The position numbers and the translations under genes were made by a program. DNA of 64,000 nucleotides from DATAGF01 sp963835685 (lineage in GTDB: Bacteria > Actinomycetota > Thermoleophilia > Miltoncostaeales > Miltoncostaeaceae): the NCBI GenBank assembly GCA_963835685.1, contig CAWIGI010000014.1, positions 276,131 through 340,130 on the forward strand, in the 5' to 3' direction. Under the pieces are notes generated by a model. The model made no database searches and had not been told where the DNA came from. It saw nothing but the letters and a program-made list of their open reading frames with translations. This document shows, in pieces, positions 10,901 through 19,093 of the stretch. How positions within the stretch are numbered: the first letter of the stretch is position 1; each line of letters starts with the position of its first letter.

Positions 10901-11264
10901 CGAGGGAGACGGCCGCGCCCTGCTGGTCGACTGGAAGACGCACGCCCTCTCGGCGGGCCTCACCGCCGCCGGCGTGGCCGCCGAGTACCGCCTCCAGCAG
11001 GCGCTCTACGGGCTCGCGGCCCTGCGGGCCGGGTGGCGGGAGGTCGAGCTCGCCTGGCTGCTGCTCGAGGACGTCGCCGGCAGCCCGTCGCGGACCGTGC
11101 GCCAGGCGGACGAGACGGCCCTGGAGGCCGAGGTGGCCGACGGGCTCGCGCCGCTCCGGGCTCCCGAGCGGCCGGCCGCCGCGACGGCGCCCCAGCCCTT
11201 CTGCAGCGGCTGCCCGGGGCTGGAGGCGATGTGCCTGGTGGCGCTCGCCGGACCTGTGGGATGA
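7957..11264 (+). CDS. AddA/AdnB-like UvrD helicase-nuclease subunit (frameshifted)
   Basis: A superfamily-1 helicase with a C-terminal nuclease, spread over three frames between 8387 and about 10200 and clean after 10500. Motif I is GAGAGKTTLL at residue 27. Motif II is VYVDEFQDANALQAE, followed by VVGDGCQAIYGFRHA (motif III) and LRDNHRSQ (motif IV). Motif V is TIHAVKGQEFPAVV and motif VI is DYVAATRAERHL. The nuclease core is LSGAIDLLVDE, LLVDWKTHAL and YRLQQALYGL. A terminal FCSGCPGLEAMC could hold an Fe-S cluster. GTG 7957 overlaps the previous stop and the TGA overlaps the ATG of the STAS gene, giving a three-gene coupled unit. Expected role: RecBCD-like break resection. Confidence 0.8.
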
Positions 11265-11647
11265 TCGGGCTCCGTTCCACCCCGGCCGCGGGAGCGGACC
11301 TGTCGGACACCTTCCACAACGTCGAGGTGGAACTCATGGAGGCGCCCCGCTGGGGCGTCGTGCTGTCGGGCGATCTGGACCTGGCGGACGCCGACGCCAT
11401 CCACCACCTGCTGGCCCGGCTCGCCCGCGACGCGGCCCCGGGCGCGGTGCTCGTGGACCTCCGCGGCCTCGAATTCATCGACTCCCACGGCGTCCGGGCC
11501 CTCTTCCGCGCCCGCGACGACGCCGAGCGGGCCGGGAGCCGGATCACGCTCTGCGCGAACGACGGGGCGGTGCGCCGCACGCTCGACCTCATGGACGCGG
11601 GCGCCGCGTTCGACGTCGTCCCCGAGCCGCCCGACGATTCCGGGTGA
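11261..11647 (+). CDS. STAS-domain anti-sigma factor antagonist
   Basis: A 128-residue single-domain SpoIIAA/RsbV-like protein. The STAS core is VVLSGDLDLADADAIHHLL followed by LVDLRGLEFIDSHGVRALF. Ser75 in FIDSHG is at the position phosphorylated by RsbW-type kinases in this family. It starts by ATGA overlap with the helicase-nuclease gene, so it is translated with a DNA-repair gene, which is unusual. The kinase partner is not adjacent; the RsbW-like gene at 2.7 kb is one candidate. A partner-switching role is established for the family, while the link with DNA repair is inference. Confidence 0.88.
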   Translation: MIGLRSTPAAGADLSDTFHNVEVELMEAPRWGVVLSGDLDLADADAIHHLLARLARDAAPGAVLVDLRGLEFIDSHGVRALFRARDDAERAGSRITLCANDGAVRRTLDLMDAGAAFDVVPEPPDDSG

Positions 11648-11657
11648 GAGGGGCCCG

Positions 11658-12533
11658 CTACCAGTAGCGCGGGAGCGCCGGCTCGGCGCCGCACGCGCAG
11701 CGGCCGTCGGGCCCGGGCCGCGCCATCTGGCCGCAGGCGGCGCAGCGCGCCCAGAGGCCGTTGAGGCGGTGCGGCTCCCAGACGCCGGTCTGGCCGCCCG
11801 CGGCCAGGCCGCCGGGGTTCGGGGCGAAGAACGCCCGCATGGCCTCGGCGTGGGCGGGGCTCTCTGAGAGCCGGGCGACGTCGCCGGGGCCGTCCCACGC
11901 GGTGATCGTGAACATCCGGTTGTCGACCACCGCGCCCACCCAGCTGATGAACCCCGGGGTGCCCATCAGCTCCGAGACCACCTCCCGGCTTCGCGAGCGG
12001 ACCTCCTGGATCTCCTCCGGCGAGCGCGCCTCGAGCACCGTCAGGCTCATCGCGCCGGGCTCGCGGCCATCGGTCGAGACGTAGGTGCTCGTGCCGAAGA
12101 CGAAGGGTCCGATCCGGTCGGGCTGCACCAGCACCTGGAGCCCGAGCTGGCGCGGGACGACCGCGGTGTCGAAGTAGCCGACCACCGAGCGGACCCGGTC
12201 GCCCTCGACCGTGATCACGTCGGCCCCCGGCAGCCGGACCTCCCGCCCCGACGGGGGCAGCCCCTGGTAGGGGCCGGCGTTGGTGCCCGTCATCAGCCAC
12301 TGGGCGGCGACCGACCCGTCGGGGCGGACGCCCGAGCTCTCGATCTCGAAGGCGAGGTCGGGGAACCCGGCGAAGAGACCGCCGGCGTACTCGGCGGTCG
12401 CCTCCGCGCCGATCCCGTCCGGGACGTTCGGGTCGGTGTAGGTGCCCCCCTCCGCGAAGACGGCCGCGATCGCCTCCGGATCGCGACGGTTCCAGGCCTC
12501 GAAGTAGCGAGCGGAGACGGCGGACGCATCCAT
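11658..12533 (-). CDS. SnoaL-like / ABM-like two-domain protein with C-terminal zinc ribbon
   Basis: A 291-residue protein in three parts. Residues 1-125 are an NTF2/SnoaL-like domain (ARYFEAWNRRDPEAIAAVF, GTYTDPNVPDG). Residues 155-245 are a ferredoxin-like alpha/beta segment resembling antibiotic-biosynthesis monooxygenase domains (MFTITAWDGPGDVARLSESP). The tail has a zinc-ribbon pattern C-x2-C...C-x-C (RCAACGQMARPG, RCACGAEP). Such combinations are unannotated stress or small-molecule proteins, and no reaction is assigned. It is convergent with the STAS gene and divergent from the LCP gene across 97 bp. Confidence 0.65.
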   Translation of the reverse strand: MDASAVSARYFEAWNRRDPEAIAAVFAEGGTYTDPNVPDGIGAEATAEYAGGLFAGFPDLAFEIESSGVRPDGSVAAQWLMTGTNAGPYQGLPPSGREVRLPGADVITVEGDRVRSVVGYFDTAVVPRQLGLQVLVQPDRIGPFVFGTSTYVSTDGREPGAMSLTVLEARSPEEIQEVRSRSREVVSELMGTPGFISWVGAVVDNRMFTITAWDGPGDVARLSESPAHAEAMRAFFAPNPGGLAAGGQTGVWEPHRLNGLWARCAACGQMARPGPDGRCACGAEPALPRYW

Positions 12534-12630
12534 CGTGCACCTCCGCTCGGAGCCTAGAGTCGTTGCGGGTGCCGTTGCAATCGCGTGCCGGTGGTCGCCT
12601 CAGGGGGCGGCCGCGGGGGAGGATGGCGGG

Positions 12631-14220
12631 ATGGCCATCGACACGGTGCGCGGCCGCGGGGCCCGGTGGGCGGCCCTGGCGGCGTTCGCCCTGGCCACGA
12701 TGTCCGTCATCGGGCGCGAGAGGCGCATGCCGCTGCCGCCACCCGGCGCGACCCCGAGCGCCCCGCCGGCCGCGCCGGCCGCTGTCGCCGCCCCCGCCCC
12801 GCCGGCCGCCACGCCCGTCGATGCGGACCGGAGCGAGCCACGCGGCCTGAGCTGCGCGGTCCTCTCGCTCGTGGTCCCCGGTGCGGGGCAGATCCACGGC
12901 GGGGCCCGCGCGCGCGGCGCCGCGATGGTGGGCGTCGCCCTCGCGCTGCTGATCGGGGCGCTCGTGCTCGCGCGCCAGGACGTCGTCTTCCTGGTGGGCC
13001 AGGCCCTGCGGCCCGAGGTGCTCCTCGGCGCGCTCGCGCTGAACGGGGCGGTGCTCGCGTTCCGTGGCGGGGCGGTCGCCGACGCCTGGCGGCTGGGGAC
13101 CCGGCCGGCGCGCCGGGCCGCGCGCGCGGCGGTGCTCGCCGTGCTGCTCGCGGTCGTCGCCGTCCCCCACGCCGTGGCGGCCTGGTACCAGTGGAGCGCC
13201 TACGACGCGGTGACGACGATCTTCGCCGACGTGGACCCGGCCGACATCCCGTCCGGCCTGCCGTTCGGTACGACCGACGGCGTGGAGCAGGACAAGCTCC
13301 AGGCCCTCCAGGCGAAGGCCCGCGCCGAGGCGGCCGCCGCCTGGCCGCCGGGGGGCCGCCTGACGGTGCTGCTGCTGGGGGGCGACGCCGGGCCCGGGCG
13401 CTCGGGGCTGCGCACCGACACCATGGTCGTGGCCACCATCCACGCCCGCACGCGCCGGGCGGCGCTGCTCTCGCTCCCCCGCAACATGGGGGCGGTGCCG
13501 CTGCCGCCGGCCGCCGCCGGCCTGGTGTCGGACGGGCGCTTCCCCGACATCCTCAACGCCCTCTACGGCTGGGCCCGGCGGTACCCCGACCGCTTCCCCG
13601 GCCGGGACCCGGGCGCGACGGCGCTGAAGCAGGTGGCCGCCAACCTCACGGGCCTGCGCGTCGACTACTACGCGCTGGTCGACTTCCGCGGCTTCGTCGA
13701 GATGGTCGACGCCCTGGGCGGGGTGACGATCGACGTGCCCCGGCCGGTGCTCGACCGCGTCTCGCCCCCCGAGGACGGCCAGGACTGGATCCGCATCGAC
13801 CTCCAGCCGGGCCGCCAGACGCTCACCGCACTCGAGGCCTTCGCCTACGTCCGCGCCCGCAGCTACAGCTCCGACTACGAGCGGATCCGGCGCCAGCGCT
13901 GCGTGATGGTCGCCCTGGCCCGCCAGGCCGACCCCGCCCGCGTGCTCCGGGCCTTCCCGCGGCTGGCCCGGGCGGCGCGGCAGAACGTGAGCACCGACAT
14001 CCCGCGCCGCGTGCTCCCCGAGCTCGTGCGGCTGGTGGCGGGGATCGACCAGCGCAGGGTCGTGTCGCTCGGGTTCGTCCCGCCCGCCTACTCCGCCGGC
14101 TGGGTGGACCGGGGCTATCCGGTGCCCGACATCCCGGCGATCCGGGCGGCGACCAGGAAGGCGATCGGGCCCGGGGGGGTGCGGGGGGCGACGACGCTCG
14201 GCGGGGAGGTCTGCGCCTGA
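12631..14220 (+). CDS. LytR-CpsA-Psr (LCP) family protein
   Basis: About 529 residues. It has a Pro/Ala-rich cytoplasmic N-terminus, two or three membrane segments (near residues 100-185: GAAMVGVALALLIGALVLA; AVLAVLLAVVAVPHAVA), then an extracellular LCP domain. LCP landmarks are RTDTMVVATIH, LLSLPRNM, LRVDYYALVDF, MVDALGGVTIDV and FAYVRARSYSSDYERIRRQ, containing the conserved Arg/Asp residues for polyprenyl-pyrophosphate and metal binding. LCP enzymes transfer glycopolymers to peptidoglycan or protein. The ATG at 12631 follows GGGGGAGGA. The multi-span N-terminus is longer than the usual single anchor of LCP proteins. Confidence 0.88.
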   Translation: MAIDTVRGRGARWAALAAFALATMSVIGRERRMPLPPPGATPSAPPAAPAAVAAPAPPAATPVDADRSEPRGLSCAVLSLVVPGAGQIHGGARARGAAMVGVALALLIGALVLARQDVVFLVGQALRPEVLLGALALNGAVLAFRGGAVADAWRLGTRPARRAARAAVLAVLLAVVAVPHAVAAWYQWSAYDAVTTIFADVDPADIPSGLPFGTTDGVEQDKLQALQAKARAEAAAAWPPGGRLTVLLLGGDAGPGRSGLRTDTMVVATIHARTRRAALLSLPRNMGAVPLPPAAAGLVSDGRFPDILNALYGWARRYPDRFPGRDPGATALKQVAANLTGLRVDYYALVDFRGFVEMVDALGGVTIDVPRPVLDRVSPPEDGQDWIRIDLQPGRQTLTALEAFAYVRARSYSSDYERIRRQRCVMVALARQADPARVLRAFPRLARAARQNVSTDIPRRVLPELVRLVAGIDQRRVVSLGFVPPAYSAGWVDRGYPVPDIPAIRAATRKAIGPGGVRGATTLGGEVCA

Positions 14221-14246
14221 GCGTCCGGGGTGCGAGACTCGGGCCG

Positions 14247-14716
14247 GTGGCAGCTGTCGCGAAGGGGAGCCCACCGGGGCCCGACGCCGGCTGGGAGGCC
14301 CTGAGGGCGGCGCGGTGGACGACCGCGCGGGCGTGCTTCGAGGCCGTGCCGCCCGATGCGCGCGACGGCGAGGCCGAGGAGGGCCTGGGCTGGGCGGCGT
14401 GGTGGCTCGACGACGCCGAGACGGCGCTGGGCGCCCGCGAGCGCGCATACCGCCTCTATCGGGCCGGCGGCCGGACGGTCCCGGCGGCGCGCATGGCGGT
14501 CTGGCTCGCCTGCGACGAGCTCGACTTCCACGGAGCGCTCGCCGTCGCGCAGGGGTGGCTCGGCCGCGCCCACGCCCTGCTCGACCCGCGCCGACCGCCT
14601 CGAGGGGGACGATCTCGTCCTTCGCGGAGCGCGCCAACCGCGGCGCCCCGGGAGGGGCCGCGGAGTACCCCTACGGGTACCTCCTCGTCGTGGGGCGGAC
14701 CCGCGGGGCCGATTAG
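14247..14716 (+). CDS. TPR-like N-terminal region of LuxR/ATPase-type protein, short (frameshifted)
   Basis: From GTG 14247 the protein reads GWEALRAARWTTARACFE, EGLGWAAWWLDDAETAL, RAYRLYRAGGRTVPAARMA and LDFHGALAVAQGWLGRA. This pattern of short helical repeats opens many actinobacterial LuxR-type or cyclase proteins. The frame breaks near 14590 and 14624. Both are repaired by one CG each, giving ADRLEGDDLVLRAERANRG and a stop at 14716. The product is only about 157 residues, so the effector domains of the family are absent. It may be a truncated paralogue or a stand-alone repeat protein. No function is assigned. Confidence 0.55.
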
Positions 14717-14751
14717 AATCCCGGCACGGTCCCGCGTCCGGAGGGGGAGCT

Positions 14752-15153
14752 GTGCCCGCCGAGCTGATCCACACGATGATCCGAGTGCTCGACGAGGAGC
14801 GCTCGCTGGCCTTCTACCGCGCCCTCGGGTTCGAGGAGCGCGGGCGCCGCCGCGTGGGAGGGGACACGGCGACGGTGATCTTCCTCGGGCTCCCCGGCGA
14901 CGGCGCCAAGCTCGAGCTGACGCTGAACGACGGCCGCACCGAGCCGTACGACGTGGGCGAGGGCTACGGGCACATCGCGCTCGTGTCGAGCGACGGCGCC
15001 GACGCCGAGATCGCCCGGATGGCCGAGCACGGGATCGCGCCCGAGAAGGAGCCGTACGCCCCGTATCCGGGGGGGCCGAAGATCTTCTTCGTGCGCGACC
15101 CGGACGGCTACCGGATCGAGGTCCTGGAGCGGAACCCCGAGGCCGAGCTCTGA
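14752..15153 (+). CDS. VOC family protein, glyoxalase I-like
   Basis: A 133-residue protein with the two beta-alpha-beta-beta-beta modules of lactoylglutathione lyase. Metal-ligand positions of GloA are conserved: His in LIHTMIRV, Glu in KLELTLN, His in GYGHIALV and Glu in YRIEVLE. YRALGFEERGR and FFVRDPDGYRIEVLE are family signatures. The substrate adduct thiol is unknown; actinobacteria use mycothiol. GTG 14752 follows a strong GGAGGGGGAG. A TAGAAT at 14714-14719, overlapping the stop of the previous gene, is a plausible -10 element. Confidence 0.88.
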   Translation: MPAELIHTMIRVLDEERSLAFYRALGFEERGRRRVGGDTATVIFLGLPGDGAKLELTLNDGRTEPYDVGEGYGHIALVSSDGADAEIARMAEHGIAPEKEPYAPYPGGPKIFFVRDPDGYRIEVLERNPEAEL

Positions 15154-15206
15154 GGCCCGGGACGGGGCGCCGCCCGCGGCAGGTTCGCCGCGGGCGGGCC
15201 ATTCGC

Positions 15207-16235
15207 CTAGGGGATGATCACGCCACGGCCGCGGACGTTGCCGCCCTCCAGGTCGTGGATCGCGCCGTTGATGTCGTCGAGCCGGTACTCGGCCCCCTCG
15301 AGCTTCACCCGTCCCTGGCCGGCCAGGTCCATCAGCTCGGCCAGCTCGTTGTAGTTGCCGACGAGGCTGCCGACGACGGCGATCTCGCTGAAGATCATGT
15401 CGATTGCCGGCACCTCGACCCGGCCGCCGTAGCCGACCACCCAGTAGGTGCCGCCCTTTCGCAGCATCCCGAGGGCCTGGGGGATCGCGCTGCCCTCGCC
15501 GACGAAGTCGATGACCGCGTGGGCCCCCTCGCCGCCGGTGAGCTCCAGGACCCCCTCCACGGCGTCAACCTTGGAGCCGTCGACGAGATGGTGGGCGCCG
15601 AGCGACGAGGCCAGCTTCAGGGCCCCGGCGGAGCGGTCCACCGCGATGATCTCGGTCGCGCACAGCTCGCCGAGCACCTGTACGCAGATGTGCCCGAGCC
15701 CGCCGACCCCGATGAGCGCGCACGTCGTCCCGGGCTGCAGGCGCTCCGCGGCGCGCTTGGCGACCCGGTAGGCCGTGATCCCGGCGTCGGCGTAGGGGGC
15801 GATCGCCTTGGGCTCGAGGCCGTCGGGGAGCTTGATGATCGCCCGCTCGCCGGTGAGCAGGTACTCGGCGAAGCCGCCGTTCGTGGTGATCCCGGGGAAG
15901 GAGAGGTCCACGCAGTGCATGTCCTCGCCCCCGCGGCAGGCCCGGCAGAGGCCGCAGGTGATCACCGGATGGACGATGACGGCGTCGCCCGGCTTGACGT
16001 TCCGCACGCCGGGCCCGACGTCCTCGACCCAGCCGGCGTTCTCGTGGCCGAGGATGTACGGGAGCTCGACGTCAACCTTCTCCTTCCAGATGCCCTCGAT
16101 GATGTGCAGGTCGGTCCGGCAGAGGCCGGCGCCGCCGATCCTCACGATGACGTCCGACGGCGACTGGACCTCGGGCGCCGGGACGTCCTCGATCGACAGC
16201 TCCGAGTCGTAGGCGGGAAGCAGTGCCGCCTTCAT
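15207..16235 (-). CDS. NAD(P)-dependent zinc alcohol dehydrogenase of prm-type operon
   Basis: A 342-residue MDR alcohol dehydrogenase. The catalytic zinc site is LCRTDLHIIEG with GHENAGWV, the structural zinc site is ITCGLCRACRGGEDMHC, and the NAD fold is IGVGGLGHICVQVL with the acidic AVDRS. It resembles the secondary-alcohol dehydrogenases that follow propane monooxygenase genes in Rhodococcus, Gordonia and Mycobacterium and oxidise 2-propanol. ATG 16235 overlaps the DUF59 stop (ATGA) and is preceded by AAGGAGG. It is the last gene of a three-gene coupled operon. No hydroxylase genes are in the window. Confidence 0.88.
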   Translation of the reverse strand: MKAALLPAYDSELSIEDVPAPEVQSPSDVIVRIGGAGLCRTDLHIIEGIWKEKVDVELPYILGHENAGWVEDVGPGVRNVKPGDAVIVHPVITCGLCRACRGGEDMHCVDLSFPGITTNGGFAEYLLTGERAIIKLPDGLEPKAIAPYADAGITAYRVAKRAAERLQPGTTCALIGVGGLGHICVQVLGELCATEIIAVDRSAGALKLASSLGAHHLVDGSKVDAVEGVLELTGGEGAHAVIDFVGEGSAIPQALGMLRKGGTYWVVGYGGRVEVPAIDMIFSEIAVVGSLVGNYNELAELMDLAGQGRVKLEGAEYRLDDINGAIHDLEGGNVRGRGVIIP

Positions 16236-16951
16236 GCCGCCACCTCCTTGGCGCGCCACTCCTCGAGGCCGGCGCCGTAGCGCACCGCGAGGAGGCCGGT
16301 GCAGAACTCCGTGTTGGACTCGAGGCTGACGCGCACCGAGCGGGCGAGCCGGAGGTAGTCCGGCAGCCCGTCCGCCGCGAGCGGCCACCCTTGGGCGTCG
16401 GTGAAGACCAGGGCGTCGTGGTCCTCCCCCATGCCGAGCTCACGCCTGCGGACGAGGTATTCGGTCCAGTCGTCCGGCTCCGCCCACGGGGGCCGGGAGC
16501 CGTCGCCCATCCGCAACGCGACCGCCGCGGCGTCCCCGATCGCCTCCCGCGCCGCGCGGAGGACCGGCTCCTGGCGCACCACGTACGCCTTGAGCCGGAA
16601 GCGGCGGCGCAGCTCGTCGAGCTCGCCCTCGGCCTGGCTCGGGAAGGCCGCCTGGAAGGAGCGCCCGGCGGCGACCGCCTCGGTGATCCGCTCGCCCTCG
16701 AAGTGGTCCACCAGCCTCACCGAGACCGCCGGGGCCCCGGGAAGGGCCCGCAGGGCCTCGTGGGCGTCGCTCATCATCAGGTAGGCGAAGTTGGGCGAGC
16801 ACCAGTAGGTCGGCAGGCGGACAGTGACGCTCACCCGCCCGTCGGCGACGTCCAGGGACTGGACGAAGTCGAGCGCGACGAGGGACTTGTCGAGCTCGGG
16901 GTCCATCACCCGCGCGAGCGCGTCCCTCGCCTCGGCGAGGCTCGGGCTCAC
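16232..16951 (-). CDS. DUF59/MIP18-type iron-sulfur assembly protein
   Basis: About 239 residues. The N-terminal 90 residues are a DUF59/PaaD-like domain (ARVMDPELDKSLVALDFVQ, then RLPTYWCSPNFAYLM with the conserved Cys). The C-terminal half is the extension found in members encoded in propane-oxidation operons (VRQEPVLRAAREAIGDAAA; VFTDAQGWPLAADGLPDYL). DUF59 proteins help to deliver Fe-S or metal centres. In these operons the protein is thought to help mature the diiron monooxygenase. GTG 16951 overlaps the amidohydrolase TGA, and the stop overlaps the dehydrogenase ATG. Confidence 0.82.
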   Translation of the reverse strand: MSPSLAEARDALARVMDPELDKSLVALDFVQSLDVADGRVSVTVRLPTYWCSPNFAYLMMSDAHEALRALPGAPAVSVRLVDHFEGERITEAVAAGRSFQAAFPSQAEGELDELRRRFRLKAYVVRQEPVLRAAREAIGDAAAVALRMGDGSRPPWAEPDDWTEYLVRRRELGMGEDHDALVFTDAQGWPLAADGLPDYLRLARSVRVSLESNTEFCTGLLAVRYGAGLEEWRAKEVAA

Positions 16952-18045
16952 GTCGTGACCTCCTCGGCCAGCGCGCCCTCCGCCTGCGGGCCGGGGCCGG
17001 TCGCGGCCGGCGCGGCGGGCCCGGTCGCGGCCTTCTGCCCGAACTCGTCGGCGCGGAGCTTGGCGCCGTGCTCGACGGGGTCGATGTCGTAGAGCTTGCA
17101 CGCGTTCAGGCCCAGGATCTTCTGCTTGGCCTCGACGCTCAGCGAGACGCCGACGTCGGTGCTGACCTGCTCGGGCAGCTGGAAGTTGACGAACTTCTCG
17201 ACGATCCACTTCGGGTGCCAGAGCGCGTAGTCGGAGGCGAAGAGCAGGCGGTCCTCGCCGAGCCAGAACAGGAGCTCCGCCATCACGTCGGCGAAGTACC
17301 TCGGCCGGGGGTGGATGAAGGGCATCAGCACCGCGAGGCCGCCGTAGACGTTCGGCTCCTGGACGCCGATCCAGCAGAAGTCCTCGATCCGAGGCATGCC
17401 GACGTGCTCGACGATGAAGTTGAGGTCGGTGAAGTTGGTGGCGACGTAGTCAACGTCGGAGACGTCGAAGCTGTCCTTGTCGAGCGGCCAGATCGTCGGC
17501 CCCTTGTGGACGTGGATGTTCTTCACGCCCAGCTCGACGCACTTCTCGAGGTACTTCTCCGCCCACGGGCTCTTCAGGCTCCACCCGCGCGAGTCACCGC
17601 GCCATGCCGCGGTGTAGAGCTTGACCCCCTTCAGCTTGTACTTCTCCACCTTCTCCTCGAAGTCGGCGAGCCCCGCCTCCTCGGCGCGGGGATCCCAGGC
17701 GCTGTTGAGGATGAAGCGGTCGGGGTACTTGTCCTTCACCATCGCGTTGCGCTCGGTCGTGTTGAAGCCGTTGACGTAGAAGTCGGACAGGTAGGTGGAC
17801 TGGAGGATCCCCATGTCCACGTATCCGTCGACGAACAGGTCGTTGACCATCGTCTCCTGGTCGTACTTCTCGTACTTCTCACGGGGCCAGACGTACTCCG
17901 CCGGCGACAGGCCCGAGTGGTAGTCGTAGAAGCAGGAGATGAAGCCCGCCCCGTACTTGTTCTTCTGGTTCTCGGGGCTGCCGTCCCACCAGTGCAGGTG
18001 GCTGTCAACGACGAAGTACTCGTTGCCCTCATTGTCGCGGTACAT
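16948..18045 (-). CDS. amidohydrolase family protein of prm-type operon
   Basis: A 365-residue amidohydrolase_2-type TIM-barrel protein. It begins MYRDNEGNEYFVVDSHLHWW; the HLHWW gives the first metal His pair. NIHVHKGPT, FIVEHVGMPRIEDFC and DRLLFASDYALWHP supply further His/Asp ligands. The C-terminal 30 residues are an Ala/Pro-rich tail. This protein is a constant member of actinobacterial propane monooxygenase gene clusters, where its substrate is not settled and a chaperone-like role has been considered. ATG 18045 is preceded by GGAGG. It is the first gene of the operon and is divergent from the IclR regulator. Confidence 0.85.
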   Translation of the reverse strand: MYRDNEGNEYFVVDSHLHWWDGSPENQKNKYGAGFISCFYDYHSGLSPAEYVWPREKYEKYDQETMVNDLFVDGYVDMGILQSTYLSDFYVNGFNTTERNAMVKDKYPDRFILNSAWDPRAEEAGLADFEEKVEKYKLKGVKLYTAAWRGDSRGWSLKSPWAEKYLEKCVELGVKNIHVHKGPTIWPLDKDSFDVSDVDYVATNFTDLNFIVEHVGMPRIEDFCWIGVQEPNVYGGLAVLMPFIHPRPRYFADVMAELLFWLGEDRLLFASDYALWHPKWIVEKFVNFQLPEQVSTDVGVSLSVEAKQKILGLNACKLYDIDPVEHGAKLRADEFGQKAATGPAAPAATGPGPQAEGALAEEVTT

Positions 18046-18128
18046 CGAGCCTCCATATCGTGACGTCCGTTACGAGGGGCCATCCTCCCGCGGTGGCGCC
18101 GGGGCCGTCGAGGCGGGGCCGCGCAGAC

Positions 18129-18141
18129 TCCGGTATCCGGA
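18129..18141. promoter_or_regulatory. inverted repeat, candidate IclR operator
   Basis: TCCGG-TAT-CCGGA is a perfect 5-bp inverted repeat in the divergent region between the amidohydrolase operon and the IclR gene, followed by AAAACTGG. A second, imperfect palindrome (CGTGACGTCCGTTACG) lies at 18060-18075, next to the operon start. IclR proteins usually bind short palindromes in such divergent regions. Assignment rests on position and symmetry only. Confidence 0.35.
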
Positions 18142-18250
18142 AAACTGGCCCCGCCCTGCGCCGTCGCGTAGGGTTCCGGCGGGCCTGAGCAGGGTTTTCG
18201 AGGCCCGCGCCGGGGCGGGAGTGCGCATGCCGGACGGTCGGGGGGCGGGG

Positions 18251-19066
18251 ATGGAGGGCGCCGCGCTGCGGGCGACGCTCATCGCCCAGGCGCAGGAGCC
18301 GCGCGACCTCCTGGCGTCAACCGAGCGGGCGCTCCGCGCGCTCGAGCTGATCGCGGCCGCGCCCGGGCCGCTGCCGGCGAAGGCGCTCGCGCAGCAGCTG
18401 GGGGCGAGCCTGGGGACGAGCTACCGGGTGCTCCACACCCTGGAGCACGAGGGCTATGCGGTCCGCCTGGGGCACGGCTGCTACGGCCTCGGGCCGAAGC
18501 TCTCCGAGCTCCTGCAGGCCTTCCAGCAGCGCCTCGACCCGGCGGAGGTGACGCTCCCGCTGGTCGCCGACCTCGCCGAGTCCGTCGAGGAGGACGCCTA
18601 CCTGGCGGTGATGCGGCGAGGCGAGGTGGCGGTCGCGGAGGTCGTGCGGGCGTCGCAGCGGCTCCACCTCGCGGACCCGGGCGTCGGCTTCAGCCGGGTC
18701 GCCCACGTCGCGGCGGTCGGCAAGGCCCTGCTCGCCGCCTGCCCCCCGGAGACGATCGACGACTACCTGGGCTCGCGCCCCCTCCCCCCCTGCACGCGCC
18801 AGACGCTGGTGACGAGGCGGGCGATCAAGCGCGACCTCGCCGAGACGCGCGAGCGCGGCTACGCGGTGGAGATCGAGGAGCTCGCCGAGGGCTGCTGCTG
18901 CGTGGCGGCGCCGGTGCTCGACGCGGGCGGCGCCACGGTCGCGTCGATCGGGGTCTCGGTGCCGATCGAGCGGTTCCAGGTCGAGTCGCGGCAGATCATC
19001 GCGCACTGCCGCGAGACCGCCGCGACGGCCTCCCGCGCCCTCGGCTTCGCCAGCAGCCCGGCCTGA
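18251..19066 (+). CDS. IclR family transcriptional regulator
   Basis: About 271 residues. It has an N-terminal winged helix (STERALRALELIAAAPGPL; LAQQLGASLGTSYRVLHTL) and a C-terminal IclR effector domain (VGKALLAACPPE; TRRAIKRDLAETRERGYAV; CVAAPVLDAGGATVASIGV). Such regulators control catabolic operons and sense small organic acids or substrates. It is transcribed away from the amidohydrolase-DUF59-dehydrogenase operon across about 200 bp, so that operon is the likely target. The ATG at 18251 gives the usual family length; another in-frame ATG is at 18227. Confidence 0.88.
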   Translation: MEGAALRATLIAQAQEPRDLLASTERALRALELIAAAPGPLPAKALAQQLGASLGTSYRVLHTLEHEGYAVRLGHGCYGLGPKLSELLQAFQQRLDPAEVTLPLVADLAESVEEDAYLAVMRRGEVAVAEVVRASQRLHLADPGVGFSRVAHVAAVGKALLAACPPETIDDYLGSRPLPPCTRQTLVTRRAIKRDLAETRERGYAVEIEELAEGCCCVAAPVLDAGGATVASIGVSVPIERFQVESRQIIAHCRETAATASRALGFASSPA

Positions 19067-19093
19067 CCCGCAGCCCGGCAGGGCGACGGCGGA

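Noticed and set aside
5095..11264. True pseudogenisation of the helicase-nuclease pair
   Set aside because: All motifs are kept, and the breaks I rebuilt are repaired by CG insertion; decay would give random indels, stops and motif loss.
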